Part shown: positions 42,568 to 51,406 of the stretch, in pieces
Position numbering within the stretch: position 1 is the stretch's first letter
Layout: each line of letters opens with the position of its first letter
Source: Saccharothrix carnea
Lineage (GTDB): Bacteria; Actinomycetota; Actinomycetes; Mycobacteriales; Pseudonocardiaceae
Direction: 5' to 3'
Length of the DNA: 64,000 nt
NCBI RefSeq assembly: GCF_003014735.1
Contig: NZ_PYAX01000006.1
Span: 248,001-312,000, forward strand
The notes under the pieces: generated by a model
Seen by the model: the letters and a program-made list of their open reading frames with translations, nothing else
Told to the model about the DNA's origin: nothing
The model's database searches: none
Position numbers and translations under genes: made by a program

Positions 42568-45279
42568 TCACGACGACGGTCGGCTGATCTCATCGCGCAA
42601 CGCCTCGGCCGCCGCGGGATCCAGCTCGGTGAAGATCGCCAACGCCTGCCGGGCCGCCTCCTCCGCCTCGCCGACCGCGCCCCGGTCCCTCTCGGCCCGC
42701 GCGAGCCGGCGCAGCGTGTTCGCCTCTTCCTCCCGCGCACCGGTCTCGCGCCACAGGGCGACCGCCGCGCGGAACCGCTCGACCGCCTCGGCCGGCCTGC
42801 CCGAGTGGTGCAGGGCGTGCCCGAGGCTGTCGAGGGCGTGCGCCTGGCCGGACCGGTCGCCCTCCGCGCGGAACACCTCCAGCGCCTCGCCGCAGCACGC
42901 CAGGGCGGCGGCGTGGTCGCCCAGCAGGGTGCGGAACCAGCCGACCGCGTTCACCGCGCCCGCCACCGTGCACGGGTCACCGGTGCCGCGCGACAGCTCC
43001 AGCGCGCTCACGCACTCGCGCAACGAGTCGGCGTACCGGCCCTGCCGCTCGAACACCGCCGCCAACCCGCGGTGCGCGCGGGCCCGGCCGGACGCGTCGC
43101 CCAGCTCGGCGGCCAGCTCCAGCGCACGGCGGTAGTGGCCCACCGCCTGGTCCGGCTCACCCTCCTCGGTCAGCGCGAGGCCAAGCTCGCGGTGTGCCCG
43201 GACCTGCGCATCCAGGTCGCCGAGCCGTTCACCCGACGCCAACGCGATCCGCTGCGTCGCCACCAGGTCCTGCCAGTGGCCGCGGCGCCGGAAGTAGGCG
43301 GCGCCCGCCCACGCCAGCCGCCACGCGTGCGCGGGGAAACCGCGGTCGTGCGCACGCCCGACGAGGGTCACCAGCGCCTGGTGCTCGGCCTCGAACCAGG
43401 CCAGCGCCTCGCGGTCGTCGGCGAACGGGGTCAGGACCACCGCGTCGTCGGCCGGGTCGAGGTCGAGCGGGTCGCGCCGCGGGTGGAGCAGCCGGTCGGC
43501 CCGGTGGGCGGTGTGCACGTAGTGGTCCAGCACTCGGCGCAGCACCTCGTGCCGCTCGGCGTCGTCGTAGTGCTCGCGCGCCTGGTCGGCCGCGTACAGG
43601 CAGACCAGGTCGTGCGACGTGATCCGGTCGGGCGAGACCTGGGACAGCAGCCTTGACCGCACGAGCTCCCGCAACGCCTCGCGGGCTTCCGCCAGTGGCA
43701 GGGCGGCCAGGCTCGCGACCGCTTCCGCGGTCCGCTGCGGACCGGGGTGCAGGCCGAGCAGGCGGAACACCCGCACGGCGGGCTCGCTCAACTGGCTGCT
43801 GGACCAGGACAGCACGGCCCGCACGTCGGTGGTCGGGTCACCGCCGTCCAACGCCGCCAGCCTCGTGCGCTCGTCGGCGAGTTCGGCCGCGAGCGCGCTC
43901 AACGGCAACGAGGTGTCCGCCGCGGCACGGGCCGCGACGACCGCCAGCGCGAGCGGCAACCCGCCGCAGTGCGCCACCAGCGCGGCGAACGCCTCCGGTT
44001 CGGCGTCCGACCGCGACGCGCCGAGCTGCCGGGCCAGGAACGCCCGCGCCTGCGACTCGGTCAGCAGGTCGAGCGCCAGCGGCACCGCTCCCTCGCGCAC
44101 GACCAGGCCGCTCAGGTCGTTGCGGCTGGTGACCAGCACGAACGACCGTGCGCCGCCGGGCAGCAGCGGCCGGACCTGGTCGCTGTCGCGCGCGTTGTCC
44201 AGCACCACCAGCACCCGCCGGTCGGCCAGCGCGGTCCGGTAGTGCGCGGCGCGGGCGTCCAGCCCCACCGGCACCCGGTCCGCCGCCACGCCGAGCGCCT
44301 CCAGGAAACCGCGCAGCGCCTGGTCCGGCGGCAACGGCTCGGCGACCGGGTGGAACCCGCGCAGGTCCACGTACAGCTGCCCGTCCGGGAACCGGTCGGC
44401 CACCTGGTTCGCCCACTGCACGGCCAGCGTCGTCTTGCCGACGCCCGCCGCACCACCGATCGCGGAGATCACCACGGCGCCCGCGTCGGCGTCCAGCAGG
44501 CCGGTCAGCTCGCGCAGCTCCTCCTCCCGACCGGCGAAGAAGCCGTTGGGCGACGGCAGCTGCCGCGGCACGGGCCGCGCGCCGAGCAGTTCCCGGTGCA
44601 GCCGCTGGACGTTCGGGCCCGGCACGACGCCCAGCTCGTCGGCGAGCCGGGACCGCAGCTCCTCGTACGCGGCCAGCGCGAGGTCCCGCCGACCGGCTCG
44701 GGACAGGGCCAGCATCAGCAGGCCCCAGAACCGCTCCCGCAACGGGTACCGGCGGGTCAGCGACCGCAGCTCGGGCACCAGCTCGTGCGCCGCGCCCGCC
44801 GCCAGGTCCGCCTCGATCCGCCGTTCCCGCACCACCAGGTGCTCCTCCAGCAGGGGCGCGACGTCCTCGGCGTGCAGCACCGGCGACGGCACGTCCGACA
44901 GCGGCTCGCCCCGCCACAGCTCCGACGCCGCCGCGAACTCGCCCGCCGCCGCCAGCTCGCGGAACCGCTCGAGGTCCAGCGCGCCGGGCGGGACCTCGGC
45001 CAGGTAGCCGTTCGCGGTCGTGCGCACCACGTTCGCCTCGCCCAGCGCCCGCCGCAGCCGCGTCACGACCATCTGCAGCGTCGCCCTGGCCCGGCGCGGG
45101 TTCGGCGCGTCACCGTCCCACAGCCGCTCGACCAGGTCGTCCACCGCCACCGGCCGGTTCGCGCGCAGCAGCAACGTCGCCAGCAGCACGCGGGCGCGGC
45201 CCGCCGGCACCGGCACGGGCCGGTCGCCCAGCCGCACGTCCAGCGGTCCGAGCACGCCGAACCGGGTGTCCGCCGTCAT
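42568..45279 (-). CDS. SARP regulator, array member 4 (BTAD-NB-ARC-TPR)
   Basis: 903 aa. Winged helix FGVLGPLDVRLGDRPVPVPA and BTAD with WRGEPLSDVPSPVLHAEDVA. NB-ARC has Walker A GGAAGVGKTTLAVQWANQV near residue 276 and Walker B RRVLVVLDNARDSDQVRPLL. TPRs cover about 640-890 (ALELAAELGDASGRARAHRG; HALDSLGHALHHSGRPAEAV). ATG at 45279. It follows a 338-bp gap with a terminator and a three-repeat CTCAC element, so it probably begins its own transcript, covering members 4, 3, 2 and 1 (gaps 54, 62 and -4 bp). Confidence 0.93.
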   Translation of the reverse strand: MTADTRFGVLGPLDVRLGDRPVPVPAGRARVLLATLLLRANRPVAVDDLVERLWDGDAPNPRRARATLQMVVTRLRRALGEANVVRTTANGYLAEVPPGALDLERFRELAAAGEFAAASELWRGEPLSDVPSPVLHAEDVAPLLEEHLVVRERRIEADLAAGAAHELVPELRSLTRRYPLRERFWGLLMLALSRAGRRDLALAAYEELRSRLADELGVVPGPNVQRLHRELLGARPVPRQLPSPNGFFAGREEELRELTGLLDADAGAVVISAIGGAAGVGKTTLAVQWANQVADRFPDGQLYVDLRGFHPVAEPLPPDQALRGFLEALGVAADRVPVGLDARAAHYRTALADRRVLVVLDNARDSDQVRPLLPGGARSFVLVTSRNDLSGLVVREGAVPLALDLLTESQARAFLARQLGASRSDAEPEAFAALVAHCGGLPLALAVVAARAAADTSLPLSALAAELADERTRLAALDGGDPTTDVRAVLSWSSSQLSEPAVRVFRLLGLHPGPQRTAEAVASLAALPLAEAREALRELVRSRLLSQVSPDRITSHDLVCLYAADQAREHYDDAERHEVLRRVLDHYVHTAHRADRLLHPRRDPLDLDPADDAVVLTPFADDREALAWFEAEHQALVTLVGRAHDRGFPAHAWRLAWAGAAYFRRRGHWQDLVATQRIALASGERLGDLDAQVRAHRELGLALTEEGEPDQAVGHYRRALELAAELGDASGRARAHRGLAAVFERQGRYADSLRECVSALELSRGTGDPCTVAGAVNAVGWFRTLLGDHAAALACCGEALEVFRAEGDRSGQAHALDSLGHALHHSGRPAEAVERFRAAVALWRETGAREEEANTLRRLARAERDRGAVGEAEEAARQALAIFTELDPAAAEALRDEISRPSS

Positions 45280-45544
45280 GCCGGGTTCACCTCCGCGCCG
45301 CCCCGTCGTTCCCCCGCAGCATGTGTACCGGACCTCGCGTCCCGCGTCGCCGGAGATTCCCGCACGGCGGTGAGTCCGCCGTGAGCCGTTTGTGAGGTCG
45401 TTCGCGCACAGTGGTGACGTTCACCGCCGCGACCCCCAGGGGCCGCGGGGCCTGGCTGGAGATCGAGGGGGGAAGCCGGTCCCGGTGGCAGGTGGGTCGT
45501 CGGGGGGCGACGCGCCGGCCCGGCCCACGCCGCGGTGACGACCG
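45280..45544. other. Gap upstream of SARP member 4
   Basis: Part of the 338-bp gap between members 5 and 4. It holds the CTCAC-repeat element (45370-45412) and a GTACACATG-type -10 candidate near 45320. No gene was seen. Confidence 0.55.
45370..45412 (-). promoter_or_regulatory. SARP-type operator upstream of array member 4
   Basis: In gene orientation: ACTGTG (45412-45407), ten bases, CTCAC (45396), CTCAC (45385), CTCAC (45374), repeating every 11 bp. After the last heptamer (CTCACCG) an 8-bp spacer leads to GAATCT, a possible -10. The first three elements match the spacing found before member 6 exactly. Confidence 0.6.
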
Positions 45545-45590
45545 GACCGCGGGCGTCCCCGACTCCTCCCCGTCGGGTACGCCCGCGGTC
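45545..45590 (-). terminator. Terminator after SARP member 5
   Basis: GACCGCGGGCGT (45545-45556) pairs perfectly with 45579-45590, with a further CCGAC/GTCGG pairing inside. It lies 27 bp past the member-5 stop. Confidence 0.75.
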
Positions 45591-45617
45591 GTCGCTCCCA
45601 TGCCGACCGCGGGCCGT

Positions 45618-48341
45618 TCACCCCAGTGCCGCCAGCCGGGCGCGGATCTCGGCCTCCTGCGGGAAACCGGCCTTGACGCACAGGTCCAGGGCGTCGGCCA
45701 GGTGGGTCCGGGCGGTGCCCGGGTCGCCGAGCCGCAGCAGCAGGTCCGCGTAGTTGAGGTGGGTCCGCATGGCCGACAGGCTGTTCAGGTCGCCGACACC
45801 CCGCGCGAAGATCCCCTCGTAGGTCGCCGCGGCGTCGGCCAACCGGCCGAGGCCGACGAGGACCTGCGCCAACGTCTCCTCCACCGCGCCGAGCGACACC
45901 CGGCCGGGCAGCTGCCGGCACAGCTCGACGGCCCGCAGGCACACCTCCAGCGCCTGCTCGTGCCGACCGGCGTGGCTCAACGTCCCGGCGTGGTTGTTCA
46001 ACGCCAGCGCCAGCCCCGGCAGGTCGCCCAGCCCCGCCCACAGCCCCACCGACCGCTCGCCGTACCGCACGGCCTCGTCGTAGCGGCCGAACGACTCGTA
46101 GGCGCCCGCGAGCTCCAGGCAGCTGGCCGCCATGCCGCGCACGTGGCCGATCTCCTCCCGCAGCGCCAACGCCCGGTGCAGGTGCTCCAGAGCCTCCTCG
46201 AACCCCATGTTGCGGGTGATGCCGCCGAGCGTGTGCAGGGCCACCGCCTCGGCGAACCGGTCACCCAGGTGACGCGCGGAGGCCAGCGCGATCTCGGTGA
46301 ACCGCCGCCATTCGGTCCAGACGTAGTGGCGGTACAGGTAGCCCCACAGCGCGGTCGGGATCTGCCACGCGTGCTCGTGCCTGCCGTGCTCGCCCGCGTG
46401 CGGGATGACCAGCCGCAGGTTCGGCATCTCGCCGTCGATCCAGGCCACCGCCTCCGCACCGTCGGCGAACGACAGCAGGGGCACGGTGTCGGCGATCGGG
46501 GTCAGCGGCAGCTCGGTGCGGGTGGTGCGCAGCAGCCGGTCCGCGCGGTCGATGTTGTGCAGGTAGAAGTCCAGCAGCCGCTCCACCGCGCGCCCGCGCT
46601 CCTGCTCGGGCTCCTCCGCCTTCGCCGAGGTCTCCGCGTGCAGCCGCAGCAGGTCGTGCAGCACGAACCGGCCCGGCCGCGGCTGCTCCAGCAGGTGCGC
46701 CCGGAACAGCTCGTCCACCGAACGGCCGGCCCGCTCGACGTCCACGCCGGCCAGCGCGGCCACCGCCTCGACCGTGAAGTCGCGGCACGGCGCCACGCCC
46801 AGCAGCCGGAACACCCGTTGCGCGGCCGTCGTCAACGCCCGGTACGACAGGCAGAACGTGCTGCTGACGGCCGAGGCCGGATCGCCGGCGACCACCAGCT
46901 GGGCGAGCGGGTCCCCGGCGCGCAACGCCGTCACGTAGTCGGCCACGCCGCGCGGCTCGCCGGCCAGGTTCGCGGCGGCGACCCGCAGCGCCAGCGGCAA
47001 CCCCGCGCACACCCGCACCAGCTCGGCGACCGCGTCCGGCTCGGCGTCCACCCGCTCCGCGCCCAGGATTCGGCGCAGCAGGTCCACCGCCTCGGCGCGG
47101 GCGAGCGCGTTCAGCCGGACCAGCACGGCGTCGTCGAGCGCGACCAGCCCGCGCAGGTCGTTGCGGCTGGTGAGCACGGCGAAGTTGCCCGCGCCCGATG
47201 GCAGCAGCGGACGCGCCTGCGCCACGTCGACCACGTTGTCCAGCACGATCAGGATTCGGCGGTCGGCCAGCACCGACCGGTACAGCGCGACCTGCTCGTC
47301 CAGCGCCGCGGGCACCCGCTCCGCGGGCACGCCCAGCGCGGCGAGCAGCTGGGTCAGCGCCTGCTCCGACGTCAACGGCGGGAACTCCGGGTCGTGGCCG
47401 CGCAGGTTGACCAGCAGCTGCCCGTCCGGGAAGTCCGCCGCCACCCGGTGCGCCCAGTGCACGGCCAGCGCGGTCTTGCCCAACCCGCCCATGCCGGTGA
47501 TCGCGACCGCCGTGGCGCCCCGCGCCCGCGCCGCCAACCGGTCCAGCGCGCCCACCTCCTCACGCCGCCCGGTGAAGCTGCGCACGTCCGCGGGCAGCTG
47601 CCGGGGCGCGATAGCCCCACCCGGCGGCTCCGGCACCGCGCCCAGCGCCAGCCGGTGCGCCTCGCGCAACTGCTCGCCCGGGTCCACGCCCAGCTCGTCG
47701 GCCAGCAGTGCGCGGACCTCCCCGAACGCGGCCAGCGCCTCCGCCGTGCGGTCCGAGCGGTGCAGGGCCAGCACCAGCGCCGCCCAGAACGGCTCGCGCA
47801 GCGGGTGCTCCCTGGTCAGCGCGCGCAGCTCCGGCACCAGCTCGGCGGCCCGACCCGCGTCCAGGTCGGCCGCGATCCGGCGCTCCAGCACCGCCAGCCG
47901 CTCCTCCAGCAGCGGCGCCACCTCCTCGGCGTGCAGCACGTCCGACCGCACGTCCGACAGCGGCGTGCCGCGCCACAGCGCCAGCGCGTCGGCGAACCGG
48001 CCCCGCGCCGCCAGGTCGCGGAACTCGTGCAGGTCCAACGCACCCGGCACGACGTCGACCAGGTAGCCGTGCGTCGCGGTGCGCACGACGGTCGGGTCGC
48101 CCAACGCCTGACGCAGCCGCGCCACCACCATGTGCAGCGTCGCCTTGGCCCGCTGCGGGTTGGGCTGGTCGCCGTCCCACAGCCGCTCGACCAGCTCGTC
48201 GACCGTCACCACCTGGCCCGCCCGCAGCAGCAGCGCGGCCAGCAGCGCCCGGCCCCGGCCGGCGGGCACCGCGACCGGCTCGTCGCCCCGCCACACCTCC
48301 AGCGGTCCGAGGACGGCGAAGCGGGTCACCGGCGCGGTCAC
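45618..48341 (-). CDS. SARP regulator, array member 5 (BTAD-NB-ARC-TPR)
   Basis: 907 aa. Winged helix FAVLGPLEVWRGDEPVAVPA and BTAD with WRGTPLSDVRSDVLHAEEVA. The NB-ARC Walker A is GMGGLGKTALAVHWAHRVA near residue 281 and differs from the other members (GLGKT in place of GVGKT/GIGKT); Walker B is RRILIVLDNVVDVAQ. The TPR part (about 650-900) has AVALHTLGGITRNMGFEEAL and CLELAGAYESFGRYDEAVRY. Its start overlaps the member-6 stop by 4 nt, so 6 and 5 form a unit that ends at the terminator 45545-45590. Confidence 0.93.
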   Translation of the reverse strand: MTAPVTRFAVLGPLEVWRGDEPVAVPAGRGRALLAALLLRAGQVVTVDELVERLWDGDQPNPQRAKATLHMVVARLRQALGDPTVVRTATHGYLVDVVPGALDLHEFRDLAARGRFADALALWRGTPLSDVRSDVLHAEEVAPLLEERLAVLERRIAADLDAGRAAELVPELRALTREHPLREPFWAALVLALHRSDRTAEALAAFGEVRALLADELGVDPGEQLREAHRLALGAVPEPPGGAIAPRQLPADVRSFTGRREEVGALDRLAARARGATAVAITGMGGLGKTALAVHWAHRVAADFPDGQLLVNLRGHDPEFPPLTSEQALTQLLAALGVPAERVPAALDEQVALYRSVLADRRILIVLDNVVDVAQARPLLPSGAGNFAVLTSRNDLRGLVALDDAVLVRLNALARAEAVDLLRRILGAERVDAEPDAVAELVRVCAGLPLALRVAAANLAGEPRGVADYVTALRAGDPLAQLVVAGDPASAVSSTFCLSYRALTTAAQRVFRLLGVAPCRDFTVEAVAALAGVDVERAGRSVDELFRAHLLEQPRPGRFVLHDLLRLHAETSAKAEEPEQERGRAVERLLDFYLHNIDRADRLLRTTRTELPLTPIADTVPLLSFADGAEAVAWIDGEMPNLRLVIPHAGEHGRHEHAWQIPTALWGYLYRHYVWTEWRRFTEIALASARHLGDRFAEAVALHTLGGITRNMGFEEALEHLHRALALREEIGHVRGMAASCLELAGAYESFGRYDEAVRYGERSVGLWAGLGDLPGLALALNNHAGTLSHAGRHEQALEVCLRAVELCRQLPGRVSLGAVEETLAQVLVGLGRLADAAATYEGIFARGVGDLNSLSAMRTHLNYADLLLRLGDPGTARTHLADALDLCVKAGFPQEAEIRARLAALG

Positions 48342-51109
48342 GGCAGACCGGCCACTTTCGCCCGCAACGCCGCCACGTTGCCGTGGCCGACCTGTTCCAA
48401 GATGTCCAGCGCCGCCTGCCAGACCTCACGGGCCGCGTCGTGGTCGCCCGCCAGCACGTGCGTGTCGCCCAGCCGTTGCAGCGTCGCGGCTTCCTCCCAC
48501 CGGTCGCCGCTCTCCCGGTACCGCGGCAACGCCTCCCGGTAGCAGCGGACGGCCTCGTCCAGCTCGCGCAGCCGGTGGTGCACGTAACCGAGGCTGTCCC
48601 ACGTCGCCGCCTCCGCCAGCAGGTCGTCGACCTCGCGGCACAGCTCCAGCGCCCGGCCGCAGTCGGCCAGCGCGCGGCGCAGGTCCTCGCCCAGCATCGC
48701 GCGGGCCCAGCCGACGGCGTTGAGCGCGCGGGCCGTGCCGGGGAGGTCGCCCAGCTCCTCGAACACCGCCAGCGCCTGCTCGGCGTGGTGCAGCGCCTCG
48801 GGCAGCCGGTCCCACGCCTCGTACAGCCCGCCGAGGTGGCGGTGGATGTGCGCCTGGCTCTGCCGGTCGCCCAGCTCGCGCACCAGGTCCAGCGCGGCGG
48901 TGAGGTGCGTCTCGGACTCGGCGAACCGGCGCAGCACCACGCAGATCCGGCCGAGGCCGCGGTGCGTCGAGGCGAGCGCGACCCGGTCGTCCAGCCGCCG
49001 TGCCGCGGCCAGTGCGACCTCCAAGCACCTCGCCTGCTCGTGCCAGAACGACCGCAGGCGGGCGAACGCCGTGGTGGCCCACGCCAGCTGCCAGGCGTGG
49101 ATGTCGAAACCGTGCGCGGCGGCGTGGCCGACCGCGGCGGACAGCGACGCGTGCTCCAGGGTGAACCAGGCCAGCGCGTCGGCCCGCCCGGTCAGCTCCG
49201 TCACCACCGCGCCGGGCGCGGGCCGCGCGAGCCGCACCTCCTCGCGCTGCGAGTACAGCAGCCGGTCGGCCGCGTCCGCGGTGTGCAGGTAGTGGTCGAG
49301 CACCCGCCGCAGGGCTTCGCGCGTGCCGTCCCGGTCGTCGTGCGCGGCGACCAGGTCACGCGCGTAGGCGTGCACCAGGTCGTGCAGCGTGAAGCGGCCC
49401 GGCACCGGCTCGGCGATCAGGTGCAGCCTGCCCAGCTCGCCCAGGGCCTGGCGGGCGGCGCGCACCGGCACACCGGCCAGGCTCGCCGCCGCCGGGATCG
49501 ACACCTCAGGCCCGGCGTGCACGCCCAGCAGCAGGAACATCCGGGCCGCGGCCGGGCTCAACCGCTCGTAGGACCACGAGAACACCGTCTTGACGCTGGT
49601 CGTCGCCTCACCCGTGTCGAGCGCCGCCAGCCTGGTCCGCTCGTCGGCCAGCTCACCGGCCAACGCCCGCAGCGTGAAGCCGGGGTGCGCCGCCGCCCGT
49701 GCCGCGACCACGGACAGCGCCAGCGGCAGCCCCGCGCAGTGGCCGATCAGCTCGCGCACCGCGTCCGGCTCGGCGCCGACCCGCTCCGCGCCGAGCTGCC
49801 GCACCAGCAACGCGGTCGCCTCCTCGTCCGACAGCACGCCGAGCGGCAACGGCCGCGCGCCCTCGCGCACCACCAGCCCGTCGAGCTGGTTGCGGCTGGT
49901 CACCAGGGCCAGGCAGCGCGAACCGCTCGGCAGCAGCGGCCGGACCTGCTCGCTGTCCGCGGCGTTGTCCAGCACCACCAGCACCCGGCGACCGGCCAGC
50001 AGGCTCCGGTACAGCGCGACCTGCTCGTCCAACCCGGACGGCACCCGCTCCGGCAGCACGCCCAACGCGCACAGGAAACCGCTCAACGCCTCGCCCGGGC
50101 TCGTCGGCACGCCCGTCTGGTCGAACCCGCGCAGGTTCACGTACAGCTGCCCGTCCGGGAACCGGTGCGCGTTCCGGCTCGCCCACCGCAACGCCAACGC
50201 CGTCTTGCCCACGCCCGCCGTGCCGTGGATCGCCGAGACGACCACCGCGCCCTCCTGACCGGCCGGCGCCGAGTCCAGCAGCGCCGACAACACGGCCAGT
50301 TCGCGCTCGCGCCCGACGAAGAGCCGGGTGTGCATCGGCAGCTGCCTCGGTGCGGGCACGGCCCGCGGTGCGCTCGGGGTGCCCGAAGGCACGCCCTCGG
50401 CGAAGTCCGGTGCGGCGGTGAGGATCCGCTGGCGCAGCTCCTGCAACCGCGGTCCCGGGTCGACGCCAAGCTGCTCGGCCAGCAGCCCGCTCACCGACCG
50501 GTAGGCGGCCAGCGCCTCGGCCTGCCGGTCGGAGCGGGACAGCGCTTCCATCAGCTGACCCCAGAACCGCTCCCGCAACGGGTGCTCGCGGGTCAGCGAC
50601 CGCAGCTCGGGCACCACCTGCGCGGCCCGACCCGCCGCCAGGTCCGCGTCGAGCCGCCGTTCCAGCGCGTCGAGCCGTTCCTCCAGCAGCGGCGCGACGT
50701 CCTCGCCGTGCAGCAGGTCGGACGGCACGTCCGACAGCGGCTCGCCACGCCACAGGTCCAGCGCCTCGGTGAGCCGGTCGCGGTCCACCAGCTCGCGGAA
50801 CCGGTGCAGGTCGAGCGCACCCGGCGGCACGTCCGCCGCGTACCCGCCGGTGGCGGTGCGCACCACGTTCGCCGTGCCGAGCGACTGGCGCAGCCGGGTC
50901 ACCACCATGTGCAACGTCGCCCTGGTCCGCGCCGGGTCGACCGACCGGCCGTCCCACAGCCGGTCCACCAGGACGTCCATCGGCACCACGCTGCCCGCGC
51001 GGAGCAGCAGGCTGGCCAGCAGCACCCGCGCCTTGCCCGCGGGCAGCGCCACCTGCCTGCCGCCGTGCCAGACCTCGAGGGGCCCGAGCACCTTGAACTC
51101 GGTCTCCAC
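48338..51109 (-). CDS. SARP regulator, array member 6 (BTAD-NB-ARC-TPR)
   Basis: 923 aa. Winged helix FKVLGPLEVWHGGRQVALPA and BTAD with WRGEPLSDVPSDLLHGEDVA. Walker A is GTAGVGKTALALRWASRNA near residue 295; Walker B is RRVLVVLDNAADSEQVRPLL. TPRs are at about 650-910 (ALASTHRGLGRICVVLRRFA; SQAHIHRHLGGLYEAWDRLP). The start is GTG at 51109, after AAGGGGG; the frame is open to 51244 but the extra part has no SARP sequence and covers the promoter. Members 1 and 6 are alike along their whole length. It begins the array in transcription order, 297 bp after eccC. Confidence 0.93.
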   Translation of the reverse strand: METEFKVLGPLEVWHGGRQVALPAGKARVLLASLLLRAGSVVPMDVLVDRLWDGRSVDPARTRATLHMVVTRLRQSLGTANVVRTATGGYAADVPPGALDLHRFRELVDRDRLTEALDLWRGEPLSDVPSDLLHGEDVAPLLEERLDALERRLDADLAAGRAAQVVPELRSLTREHPLRERFWGQLMEALSRSDRQAEALAAYRSVSGLLAEQLGVDPGPRLQELRQRILTAAPDFAEGVPSGTPSAPRAVPAPRQLPMHTRLFVGRERELAVLSALLDSAPAGQEGAVVVSAIHGTAGVGKTALALRWASRNAHRFPDGQLYVNLRGFDQTGVPTSPGEALSGFLCALGVLPERVPSGLDEQVALYRSLLAGRRVLVVLDNAADSEQVRPLLPSGSRCLALVTSRNQLDGLVVREGARPLPLGVLSDEEATALLVRQLGAERVGAEPDAVRELIGHCAGLPLALSVVAARAAAHPGFTLRALAGELADERTRLAALDTGEATTSVKTVFSWSYERLSPAAARMFLLLGVHAGPEVSIPAAASLAGVPVRAARQALGELGRLHLIAEPVPGRFTLHDLVHAYARDLVAAHDDRDGTREALRRVLDHYLHTADAADRLLYSQREEVRLARPAPGAVVTELTGRADALAWFTLEHASLSAAVGHAAAHGFDIHAWQLAWATTAFARLRSFWHEQARCLEVALAAARRLDDRVALASTHRGLGRICVVLRRFAESETHLTAALDLVRELGDRQSQAHIHRHLGGLYEAWDRLPEALHHAEQALAVFEELGDLPGTARALNAVGWARAMLGEDLRRALADCGRALELCREVDDLLAEAATWDSLGYVHHRLRELDEAVRCYREALPRYRESGDRWEEAATLQRLGDTHVLAGDHDAAREVWQAALDILEQVGHGNVAALRAKVAGLP

Positions 51110-51136
51110 GCGCCACCCCCTTACCCGCGCGCCGAA

Positions 51137-51202
51137 GCATAGGGCAGCACACCGACAGCCGAGAGTGAGCGTGAGTCGACTGTGAGTGCCGTCCGGCACA
51201 GT
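51137..51202 (-). promoter_or_regulatory. SARP-type operator and promoter upstream of array member 6
   Basis: In gene orientation: ACTGTG (51202-51197), ten bases, CTCAC (51186), six bases, CTCAC (51175), then a third CTCAC at 51169 out of phase. ACTGTG and the first two CTCAC have the same spacing as before member 4. TATGCT at 51142-51137 is a good -10 box, placing the start of transcription about 20 bp before the GTG. Confidence 0.6.
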
Positions 51203-51357
51203 CACCCGCGTCCACCGCACCGGCCGCACGGCGATCCGCGACACCGGGGGGTATCGCCGTTCGGGCAGGTCGGACGGGCGGGCGGGGCGACGGCGGCCCG
51301 TGCCGCGACCCGACGCGCGTCGAGCCCGGCACGGGCCGCCGACTTCCCGCCGGAACG

Positions 51358-51389
51358 CGGGAAGGCCCCGCCGGAGCGAGGCCTTCCCG
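51358..51389 (-). terminator. Terminator after eccC
   Basis: CGGGAAGGCC (51358-51367) pairs perfectly with 51380-51389 across a 12-nt loop, 17 bp past the eccC stop. Confidence 0.75.
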
Positions 51390-51406
51390 TCGTGCTCGAG
51401 GACCGG

